DNA of 6,349 bases from Gammaproteobacteria bacterium (GTDB lineage: Bacteria; Pseudomonadota; Gammaproteobacteria; Steroidobacterales; MnTg04). The notes under the pieces were generated by a model. The model was not told the origin of the DNA. It ran no database searches and was given only the letters and a program-made list of their open reading frames with translations. A program made the position numbers and the translations under genes. Shown here piece by piece: positions 1 through 5,634 of the stretch. The DNA lies in the NCBI GenBank assembly GCA_027297845.1, contig JAPUHG010000063.1:1-6349 (forward strand), read 5' to 3'. Every line of letters begins with the position of its first letter. Within the stretch, counting starts at the first letter, position 1.

Positions 1-408
1 CAGGCGATATTGGTCGTCAATGTAGCCAGCGAGTGCGGGTATACCCCTCAATATGAAGGGCTGGAAGCGATGCACCAGGAAATGGGCAGCATGGGTCTGA
101 TCGTGCTTGGCGTTCCCTGTAACCAGTTTGGCGCCCAGGAGCCGGGTAGCAATGAGGAGATTCTCAGGTTCTGCGAGGAAAAATACTCGGTGAGTTTTCC
201 GCTGGCGGCCAAAATCGAGGTTAATGGCCCGGACAGACACCCGCTTTATGCCTGGCTGACCAGCGAGGAAAATGGTTGCCCGGGTGACCTCGAGTGGAAT
301 TTTGAGAAATTCCTGGTAGATGCGGAAGGATCGCTTAGAGCGCGTTATCCATCGGCGACGAAGCTCAATGACGCGGGCTTGATGGTCGATCTGGCGGCCA
401 TCCTGTAG
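1..408 (+). CDS. Glutathione peroxidase family thiol peroxidase, 3' part (N-terminus outside window)
   Basis: This enzyme reduces hydrogen peroxide and organic hydroperoxides, probably in the cytoplasm. The frame is open from base 1, with 135 residues visible and a TAG stop at 406-408. About 25-30 N-terminal residues should be missing. Visible family motifs are NVASECGYT with the peroxidatic Cys at visible residue 12 (TGC, so not a selenoprotein), PCNQFGAQEPG with the catalytic Gln at 46, and WNFEKFLVD with Trp 99 and Asn 100, which completes the Cys-Gln-Trp-Asn tetrad. A second Cys at 58 (RFCEEKY) lies 46 residues after the first, the same spacing as the C36/C82 pair of yeast Gpx3. The protein is therefore probably an atypical 2-Cys enzyme recycled by thioredoxin rather than glutathione (inference). 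It resembles E. coli BtuE without BtuE's insertion before the WNFEKF motif. The in-frame TTG at 10 is inside the conserved core and is not the true start. Confidence 0.93.
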   Translation, partial: QAILVVNVASECGYTPQYEGLEAMHQEMGSMGLIVLGVPCNQFGAQEPGSNEEILRFCEEKYSVSFPLAAKIEVNGPDRHPLYAWLTSEENGCPGDLEWNFEKFLVDAEGSLRARYPSATKLNDAGLMVDLAAIL

Positions 409-427
409 GAGCGCGTTCTTGCGGAAA

Positions 428-445
428 CCGCCGGCAGCCCGGCGG
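428..445 (+). terminator. GC-rich hairpin downstream of the peroxidase gene, possible terminator
   Basis: Arms CCGCCGG (428-434) and CCGGCGG (439-445) form a perfect 7-bp stem with a 4-base loop, beginning 20 bases after the peroxidase stop. No T-run follows on the + strand, so it is not a canonical intrinsic terminator. It may be an RNA 3'-end stabiliser, a Rho-assisted end, or chance in GC-rich DNA. Confidence 0.3.
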
Positions 446-546
446 ACTCAGGACTGCTAATCAGTGGCAATTTTGCCGGCGGCCATTTAAGATTTCGCGA
501 CCTGTGCAACATGGCGCTGACACCACCGACCCCGATGGAGAGATAA

Positions 547-867
547 ATGCTGACAGGAAAAAGACTTATCATGGCAGTGTTAATGCTGTTGCCCCTCAGT
601 GCGATGGCGGATGGGGATGCAAAAAATGGCCGGGCGCTGACCAACACCTGCCTAGGATGCCACGCGATCGAAAATTACAGAACAGTTTACCCGATGTATA
701 AAGTGCCAAAACTGGGTGGTCAGAATGCAGCCTATATCGTTGCCGCGCTTAAGGCCTATCGAGATGGTGGACGGCCGAACAAGACCATGCATGCGCAGGC
801 GGCGACCCTGAGCGACCAGGAGATGGCCGATGTGGCGGCCTATTTTGCCAGCCGGTTTGCAAACTAA
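547..867 (+). CDS. Exported monohaem class I cytochrome c (c4/c553-like), first of a tandem pair
   Basis: A small electron carrier, expected in the periplasm or tethered to the outer face of the inner membrane. The 106-residue product begins with a basic and hydrophobic signal peptide, probably cleaved after residue 21 (AMA|DGD). The haem-binding motif CLGCH is at 35-39. The likely sixth haem ligand is Met 81, followed by ATLSDQEMADVAAYFA, the C-terminal helix typical of class I cytochromes c. The middle segment with KLGGQ and LKAYRDG resembles one half of dihaem cytochrome c4. The ATG is preceded by GGAGAG at 537-542, which supports this start. The next gene, 12 bp downstream, is a clear relative and the two are probably co-transcribed. 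The partner oxidase or dehydrogenase is not in view, so the exact electron-transfer role is unknown. Confidence 0.9.
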   Translation: MLTGKRLIMAVLMLLPLSAMADGDAKNGRALTNTCLGCHAIENYRTVYPMYKVPKLGGQNAAYIVAALKAYRDGGRPNKTMHAQAATLSDQEMADVAAYFASRFAN

Positions 868-879
868 GGGCTAACAATA

Positions 880-1215
880 ATGAGAAAACACGGAACTCAG
901 CTTTTCCTGGGACTCCTTGGCGCGTTGCTGCTTGCTTCGACAGCCTTTGCGGGCGGGGATGTGGCCGCTGGCGAGCAGAAGGCTGCGGTTTGCGCCAGTT
1001 GCCATGGGGCCACAGGTGAATCGATCGCGCCAGATTATCCGGTTCTTGCCGGCCAGCATCAAAGCTATCTCGAGCATGCTCTCAAAGCCTACCGCAGCGG
1101 GGCGAGAAACAACCCGATCATGGCGGCTTTTGTTGCAACGCTGAGCGATGAAGACATAGCCGATCTGTCTGCGTACTTCGCGGCTCAGGAGGGTTTGTTC
1201 ACCCTAAAAAGGTAA
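880..1215 (+). CDS. Exported monohaem class I cytochrome c (c4/c553-like), second of a tandem pair
   Basis: The 111-residue product has an N-terminal signal peptide with a basic start (MRKH) and a Leu/Ala-rich core, probably cleaved after residue 24 (AFA|GGD). Its single haem site is CASCH at 38-42, in the classic CASCHGATGE context. Met 81 is the likely distal ligand, and ATLSDEDIADLSAYFA forms the C-terminal helix. It shares with the preceding gene the pattern L-x-GQ, LKAYR-x-G, a ligand Met and ATLSD-x-x-x-AD-x-x-AYFA, so the two probably arose by duplication. Together they look like the two halves of a dihaem cytochrome c4 encoded as separate proteins. The purine stretch AAGGG at 866-870, overlapping the upstream stop, is a weak ribosome site 9 bases before the ATG, consistent with one transcript. 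The physiological redox partner cannot be told from this window. Confidence 0.92.
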   Translation: MRKHGTQLFLGLLGALLLASTAFAGGDVAAGEQKAAVCASCHGATGESIAPDYPVLAGQHQSYLEHALKAYRSGARNNPIMAAFVATLSDEDIADLSAYFAAQEGLFTLKR

Positions 1216-1459
1216 CCCATGCAGCCAGAACGACTAAGCCGGTCCAATGCAGTCTGTCTGAATTAAGACTAATCTGCTGCGGCGGCGTGAAATCGGCCCA
1301 TATTTCCGATCATACTCGTTGCAATGAACCACTATTCGCCTCGAATGATCGAAAATCTTGCCTCGATATTCCACCAGCGTCGCTACGATTGCCTAATCCA
1401 GGCAGATTGCAGGCGGCCTGTCAGTCGGATTTTTAGTTTTTGAAGAGTACCCAGCCGAT
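1216..1459. other. Intergenic gap between the cytochromes and the MBL hydrolase
   Basis: These 244 bases hold no convincing gene or RNA. The only structure I see is near the 3' end: TGCCT/AGGCA arms around a 5-base loop (1390-1404), then the short palindrome CAGGCGGCCTG (1410-1420), with T-runs about 10 bases further on (1430-1434 and 1437-1441). The stems are short and too far from the T-runs for a confident terminator. A promoter for the downstream pair should lie here, but I could not pick boxes that match well. Confidence 0.4.
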
Positions 1460-2431
1460 ATGACACGAAAGACCGACCAGCCACAGCCCGACATCATCGA
1501 TCAGGGCAACGGCGTTTTCGCCATCGATACCGGCTATCTCAGACCACGCATGGATGCCAGCCACCTGATTGTGCACCAGGGCCGCGGGGCGTTCGTGGAT
1601 ACCGGTACCGCGCATTCGGTGCCGCTCCTGCTGGCGGCGCTTGGCTGTTGTGGACTAAATCCTGCGGATGTCGACTATGTCCTGCTGACCCATATACACC
1701 TCGACCATGCCGGTGGCGCAGGCCCGTTGATGCAGGCGTTGCCAAACGCGACCCTGGTGGTGCATCCGCGAGGCGAACGCCATTTGGTCGATCCTGAAAA
1801 ACTGATCGCAGGCAGCATCGCGGTATATGGCGAGGAAATGTACCGGCAATTGTATGGCGAATTGCTGCCGATTCCCCAGGAAAGAATCCGCGTAATCGAA
1901 GACGGTGAAAAACTGAAACTCGGTGATCGCGAGCTGAAATTTCTGCACACGGCGGGGCATGCACTGCATCACTATTGCATCGTCGATCGGGAAGCGGACG
2001 CGATTTTTACCGGCGACAGTTTCGGCGTGTCCTATCGTGAGTTTGATACCGATGCCGGCGCTTTCATCATGCCCACGACGACACCGATACATTTCGATCC
2101 CGAGGCCGCACAAAAATCCATAAACCGGCTGCTGACTTACAGCACCAGCCGGATGTTTCTGACTCATTACAGCGCCGTGTCGAATCCGGAAAAACTGGCA
2201 GGTGACTTACACGCCGATATCGATACCTTTGTTGAGATTACTCGCAATAATGCGGCCAGCGACGATCCTCATGCGGCGATCGTCGCCGAGTTGTATGATT
2301 ATCTGGATCGAAGACTGGATAGGCACGGTTGCCAACTAAGCCAGGAAGAAAGGCATCGGCTGCTCGACCCGGATATCGAGCTCAATGCACAAGGGCTGGA
2401 GTATTGGCTGGATTATGAAATGCGGGGCTAG
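1460..2431 (+). CDS. Metallo-beta-lactamase-fold hydrolase, substrate unknown
   Basis: A probable cytoplasmic dinuclear-metal hydrolase of 323 residues with no signal peptide. The full set of MBL metal ligands is visible: the THIHLDHAGG motif with His 78, His 80, Asp 82 and His 83; His 167 in HTAGHA; Asp 186 in FTGDS; and His 236 in LTHY. The lactamase domain covers about residues 15-240. The remaining ~80 residues are a charged, probably helical C-terminal extension whose role is unknown. The superfamily covers glyoxalase II, thioesterases, lactonases, sulfur dioxygenases and others, so the reaction cannot be assigned. The 12-bp gap to acuI suggests co-transcription and perhaps a role with acyl-CoA or thioester compounds (inference only). 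The ATG lacks a good ribosome site, as the nearest purine run GAAGAG (1442-1447) is 12 bases upstream. The start is therefore less certain than the gene. The stop is TAG. Confidence 0.9.
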   Translation: MTRKTDQPQPDIIDQGNGVFAIDTGYLRPRMDASHLIVHQGRGAFVDTGTAHSVPLLLAALGCCGLNPADVDYVLLTHIHLDHAGGAGPLMQALPNATLVVHPRGERHLVDPEKLIAGSIAVYGEEMYRQLYGELLPIPQERIRVIEDGEKLKLGDRELKFLHTAGHALHHYCIVDREADAIFTGDSFGVSYREFDTDAGAFIMPTTTPIHFDPEAAQKSINRLLTYSTSRMFLTHYSAVSNPEKLAGDLHADIDTFVEITRNNAASDDPHAAIVAELYDYLDRRLDRHGCQLSQEERHRLLDPDIELNAQGLEYWLDYEMRG

Positions 2432-2443
2432 CAGAAAACCGTA

Positions 2444-3433
2444 ATGGAAAAATTTAAAGCTTTTCGAATTCACAAAGATGGCGAGAAAATAAGAGGCAGA
2501 TTTGATGAACTGACCCTCGACGATCTGAGCGCAGGCGAGGTCGTTATCGAGTCGTCTTTCTCGGGTATCAACTATAAAGACGCACTGGCGGCGACCGGGG
2601 CCGGCAAAATCCTGCGAAAATTTCCGCTGGTTGGCGGCATTGACGTGGCCGGCACGGTCATCCACAGCGATGACGGCCGTTACTCGGAAGGCGACAGCGT
2701 CGTGATCACCGGCTGTGGTCTCAGCGAGGAATTTGATGGCGGCTATTCTGAGATCGTCCGCGTCAAAGGCGACAGCGTGATACCGCTGCCGGTTGGTCTC
2801 AGCGAACAACAAGCGATGATCCTGGGGACCGCCGGCTTTACCGCGGCGCTGGCGATCATCCGCATGGAGCACAATGGATTGGCGCCGGGTGGCCTGCCGG
2901 TAGTGGTGACCGGCGCGACCGGCGGTGTCGGCAGCCTGGCGGTGGACATGCTCACCGGCGCGGGTTACCAGGTCACCGCGGTAACCGGCAAGGCCGACAG
3001 CAAGGCTTATCTCGAGGAGCTGGGCACCAGCGAGATTTTGCACCGCGAGCAAATCGATTTTGGCGAGCGACCCATGGAAAAGGCGATCTGGGCCGGTGCT
3101 ATAGATAATGTCGGTGGAGAAATGCTGACCTGGTTGACGCGCACGATGAGCTGGTGGGGAAGTATTGCCAGCATTGGGCTGGTGGGCGGTCACGAACTGC
3201 ACACGACGGTAATGCCTTTTATCCTGCGCGGTATCAACATACTGGGTATCAATTCGATGGCGACACCGCGAGAGTTGCGCCTCAAAGTCTGGCAACGGCT
3301 GGCTGGCGATCTGAAACCGGCTCACCTGGGACAGATTTGCACCCGGGTCATCGATTTCGATGAGTTACCCGGTTCATTCGACGAATACCTGCACGGCAAA
3401 GCCACCGGCCGAAGCATCGTCAAAATCCGCTAA
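2444..3433 (+). CDS. acuI: Acrylyl-CoA reductase (NADPH), AcuI/YhdH family
   Basis: A cytoplasmic medium-chain dehydrogenase/reductase without catalytic zinc that reduces acrylyl-CoA to propionyl-CoA with NADPH. It removes a reactive electrophile formed from acrylate, DMSP or 3-hydroxypropionate. The 329-residue product aligns along its full length with E. coli YhdH (324 residues). Shared segments include NYKDALA-x-TG-x-GKI (43-56), GID-x-AGTV (65-72), GTAGFTA (128-134), the nucleotide-binding loop TGATGGVGS (156-164), WAGAID-x-VG, TTVMPFILR and the GR-x-IVKI C-terminus. A GroES-like N-terminal domain precedes the Rossmann domain. The ATG lies 12 bp after the MBL gene stop and has only weak ribosome-site character, suggesting translational coupling. 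The methylcitrate genes that consume its product start 111 bp downstream, which supports this physiological role. A more general quinone or enal reductase activity cannot be excluded from sequence. Confidence 0.93.
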   Translation: MEKFKAFRIHKDGEKIRGRFDELTLDDLSAGEVVIESSFSGINYKDALAATGAGKILRKFPLVGGIDVAGTVIHSDDGRYSEGDSVVITGCGLSEEFDGGYSEIVRVKGDSVIPLPVGLSEQQAMILGTAGFTAALAIIRMEHNGLAPGGLPVVVTGATGGVGSLAVDMLTGAGYQVTAVTGKADSKAYLEELGTSEILHREQIDFGERPMEKAIWAGAIDNVGGEMLTWLTRTMSWWGSIASIGLVGGHELHTTVMPFILRGINILGINSMATPRELRLKVWQRLAGDLKPAHLGQICTRVIDFDELPGSFDEYLHGKATGRSIVKIR

Positions 3434-3456
3434 GTCGCCGACGACCCCCCCGCCAT

Positions 3457-3486
3457 TTGGGAAACGGGCCTCCGCTGCGCTAACAT
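3457..3486 (+). promoter_or_regulatory. Candidate promoter for prpBCD
   Basis: TTGGGA (3457-3462) and TAACAT (3481-3486) are separated by 18 bases and each match the sigma-70 consensus at four of six positions. They lie between acuI and prpB, upstream of the palindrome at 3505-3521. In GC-rich DNA such matches are common by chance, so this is a weak proposal. Methylcitrate operons are often driven by sigma-54/PrpR, but I saw no clear sigma-54 box here. Confidence 0.2.
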
Positions 3487-3504
3487 AGCCGCCCTTTTCG
3501 CAAG

Positions 3505-3521
3505 ACCGTTGAATCAACGGT
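3505..3521. promoter_or_regulatory. 17-bp perfect palindrome in the prpB leader, candidate operator
   Basis: ACCGTTGAATCAACGGT has 7-bp perfect arms around a 3-base centre. It ends 23 bases before the prpB ATG and just upstream of the ribosome site. This size and symmetry are typical of sites bound by dimeric regulators, and prp operons in gammaproteobacteria are often controlled by a GntR-type regulator or PrpR. No regulator gene is in the window, so the binder is unknown. A short leader hairpin is the alternative. There is no T-run after it, so it is not a terminator. Confidence 0.4.
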
Positions 3522-3529
3522 GGCACTCC

Positions 3530-3534
3530 GGAGA
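3530..3534 (+). promoter_or_regulatory. Ribosome binding site that sets the prpB start
   Basis: GGAGA lies 10 bases before the ATG at 3545. The frame stays open further upstream to a TTG at 3509, but that codon sits inside the palindrome and lacks its own ribosome site. It would also add 12 residues not expected in PrpB, so the ATG at 3545 is preferred. The spacing is slightly long. Confidence 0.55.
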
Positions 3535-3544
3535 TGGCGACAGC

Positions 3545-4432
3545 ATGAGCAAGAAACATTCAGCAGGCGAACGCCTTTGGCAGGCCATCGGCGAGGAGAG
3601 CCCGCTCCAGGTCGTGGGCACCATCAATGCCTTTAGCGCATTGCAGGCTCAAAAGGCTGATTTCAAAGCGATTTACTTGTCCGGTGCCGGTGTCGCGAAC
3701 GCCTCTTTCGGTTTTCCCGATCTGGGCATCACCAGTCTCAACGACGTCTGTGAAGATGTGCGCAGAATCTGCGGGGTGGTCGATCTGCCGCTGTTGGTCG
3801 ATGCCGATACCGGCTGGGGCCAGGCGTTCATGGTTGCGCGTACGGCACACGATTTATGCGTGGCCGGTGCGGCCGGTCTGCACATGGAAGACCAGGTGGG
3901 TGCCAAGCGTTGCGGTCACCGGCCGGGCAAGGAACTGGTAGCGGCCGATGAAATGGCGGACCGAATCAAGGCGGCGGTGGATGGTCGCCCGGACGATCGA
4001 TTCGTGATCATGGCCCGCACCGACGCCCACGCGGTTGAGGGGCAGCAAGCAGCGATCGACAGGGCGATGAGCTATGTTGAGGCCGGCGCTGACATGATTT
4101 TTGCCGAAGCGCTGACTGAGCTTGACGAATATCGCGCATTTGTCTCGCAGGTTGGCGCGCCGGTCCTGGCCAATATCACTGAGTTTGGCAAAACGCCATT
4201 GTTTACGATCGAGGAACTGCGCGAAGTGGGTGTGCAACTTGCCTTGTATCCGTTATCGGCTTTCCGGGCCATGAGCAAGGCCGCCGAGCGTGTCTATGGT
4301 GTCTTGCGTCAGCAAGGCACACAAAAAAGCTGCACAGACACCATGCAGACCCGCGATGAGCTATACGACGTTCTGAATTATCACGAATACGAGCGCAAAC
4401 TGGACGAGCTGTTTGCGGAAGGGAAATCCTGA
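3545..4432 (+). CDS. prpB: 2-methylisocitrate lyase PrpB
   Basis: Last step of the methylcitrate cycle: it cleaves (2S,3R)-2-methylisocitrate to pyruvate and succinate in the cytoplasm, using Mg2+. The 295-residue product matches the usual length (E. coli 296) and the isocitrate lyase/PEP mutase TIM-barrel family. Visible hallmarks are GTINAF near the N-terminus, YLSGAGVANASFG (44-56), the metal-binding DADTGWG with Asp 86 and Asp 88, and the signature KRCGHRPGK with the catalytic Cys at 123. MARTDAHAVEG, ANITEFGKTPLF and LYPLSAFRAM follow. The PrpB-type KRCGHR signature separates it from carboxyphosphoenolpyruvate mutase-like relatives. It ends in TGA and prpC begins 30 bp later. It is the first gene of the prpBCD cluster, preceded by a leader with a palindrome. 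No truncation or odd residues were seen. Confidence 0.97.
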   Translation: MSKKHSAGERLWQAIGEESPLQVVGTINAFSALQAQKADFKAIYLSGAGVANASFGFPDLGITSLNDVCEDVRRICGVVDLPLLVDADTGWGQAFMVARTAHDLCVAGAAGLHMEDQVGAKRCGHRPGKELVAADEMADRIKAAVDGRPDDRFVIMARTDAHAVEGQQAAIDRAMSYVEAGADMIFAEALTELDEYRAFVSQVGAPVLANITEFGKTPLFTIEELREVGVQLALYPLSAFRAMSKAAERVYGVLRQQGTQKSCTDTMQTRDELYDVLNYHEYERKLDELFAEGKS

Positions 4433-4462
4433 GGTCAAGGCCCGAGTAATTGGAGAACGAGA

Positions 4463-5587
4463 ATGAGTGAGAAGAAAAAAGGCGGCGGCCTGGCCGACAT
4501 AGTAGCTGGCGAAACCGCGATTGCAACCGTCGGCAAGGAAGGCGCCGGGCTGACCTACCGTGGATACGACATCGAAGACATGGCGAAAAATGCCACCTTC
4601 GATGAAGTTGCCTACCTTTTGCATCACGGCGATTTGCCTACGCGCAGCGAGCTGGACGCGTATCTCGGCAGACTCAAGGGAATGCGCGGCCTGTCGCAAC
4701 CGCTAAAAGATGTACTCGAAAAAACGCCGGCCGATTCACACCCGATGGATGTGCTGCGTACGGGTTGTTCGGTGCTTGGCAACCTTGAGCCGGAAGGTGA
4801 TTTTTCCAACCAGGTTGATGTCGCCGACCGCCTGCTCGCCTGTTTCCCATCGATGCTGATGTACTGGCATCGCTATCATACCGATGGCGTGCGTATCGAT
4901 ACTGAAACCGATGACGATTCAGTCGCCGGTCATTTCCTGCACCTGCTGCACGGCAAGCCGCCCAGTGATTTCCATCGCCGGGTGCTGGATATTTCGCTGA
5001 TTTTGTCCGCCGAGCACTAGTTCAATGCATCGACGTTTACTGCGCGCGTCATCGCCGCGACATTGTCTGATTTTCACTCGGCGGTGACCGGTGCGATTGG
5101 CGCATTGCGCGGGCCGTTGCATGGCGGCGCCAATGAAGCCGCGATGGAATTGATCCAGCGCTTCGCGAGCGCGCAAGAGGCGACCGAGGGCACTCTAAAG
5201 GCGCTCGCGCAAAAAGAAAAAATCATGGGCTTTGGCCATCGTGTCTATACGACTTCGGATCCGCGCAATGTCGTAATCAAGGAACTGTCGCGACAGTTAT
5301 CGGAGGAAGTTGGCGATACTCATCTGTACGCAGTATCGGAGGCGATCGACAAGGTGATGTGGGATGAAAAGAAATTATTTCCCAACGCGGACTTTTACTC
5401 GGCGACCGCTTATCACTTTATGGGAATCCCGACGCCGTTGTTTACGCCGATCTTCGTCTGTTCGCGGATTACCGGCTGGTCCGCTCACATCATGGAGCAA
5501 CGCGCCGACAACCGACTGATTCGCCCGGCGGCGGAATACATTGGTCCGGGGCTGCGCGAATGGGTGCCGGTTGCAGAGCGCAAATAG
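4463..5587 (+). pseudogene. prpC: 2-methylcitrate synthase PrpC, interrupted by an in-frame amber codon
   Basis: The enzyme condenses propionyl-CoA with oxaloacetate to 2-methylcitrate and belongs to the citrate synthase family. The frame from the ATG at 4463 (ribosome site GGAGA at 4452-4456) to TAG at 5585-5587 gives 374 residues, close to E. coli PrpC (389). It is collinear with that protein throughout, but codon 186 (5018-5020) is TAG where the family has Glu in AEH-E-FNASTF. GAG to TAG is a single change and no indel is present. Upstream lie TVGKEGAGLTYRGYDI, SHPMDVLRTG, TETDDDSVAGHFLHLLHG and His 185. Downstream lie the catalytic His 220 (PLHGGANE), His 259 (GFGHRVYT) and Asp 310 (PNADFYSA), by alignment the Salmonella His 235, His 274 and Asp 325. 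The 185-residue product would lack all three. It may be a real recent mutation, a base-call error or a suppressed codon; the rest of the gene shows no decay. Confidence 0.9.
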
Positions 5588-5606
5588 ATATTGACCACGC
5601 CGGACT

Positions 5607-5621
5607 GACCGCCCGGCGGTC
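5607..5621. repeat. 15-bp perfect palindrome in the prpC-prpD gap
   Basis: GACCGCCCGGCGGTC has 7-bp arms around a single central base. In RNA it would form a 6-bp stem with a 3-base loop, directly before the prpD ribosome site AGGAGA (5625-5630). No T-run follows. It may modulate prpD translation or stabilise processed mRNA, but the 47-bp gap is GC-rich and chance is plausible. Confidence 0.35.
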
Positions 5622-5634
5622 TTCAGGAGAAAAA

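Noticed and set aside
465..493. Promoter boxes TGGCAA and TAAGAT before the cytochrome pair
   Set aside because: The -35 candidate matches only three of six consensus positions and the whole is no better than chance matches elsewhere in the gap.
1390..1441. Terminator or small RNA at the end of the 1216-1459 gap
   Set aside because: The stems are 4-5 bp and about 10 bases separate the last stem from the T-runs. There is no independent sign of a promoter or conserved RNA.
2336..3325. Long open frame of 329 codons on the - strand opposite acuI
   Set aside because: It lies antisense to a strongly recognisable AcuI gene and the end of the MBL gene. Its translation has low-complexity, His/Arg/Ala-rich character and matches no family I know. 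It is a shadow of GC-rich coding.
3505..3521. Palindrome as an intrinsic terminator of acuI
   Set aside because: No T-run follows on either strand, and it lies 71 bases past the acuI stop, next to the prpB ribosome site.
5018..5020. Genome-wide TAG reassignment to an amino acid
   Set aside because: TAG is used as the natural stop at 406-408, 2429-2431 and 5585-5587, the last being the end of prpC itself, each at the expected C-terminus. Occasional suppression is not excluded.
5063..5587. Second half of prpC as an independent gene starting at the TTG at 5063
   Set aside because: The start would fall inside the citrate synthase fold after FNASTFTARVIAAT, with no ribosome site. A half-enzyme with the catalytic residues but without the N-terminal and oxaloacetate-binding parts is not a known functional form.
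4463..5587. Frameshift as the cause of the prpC break
   Set aside because: The reading frame is the same before and after the stop, and every residue around it lines up with the family, so a single substitution is enough.
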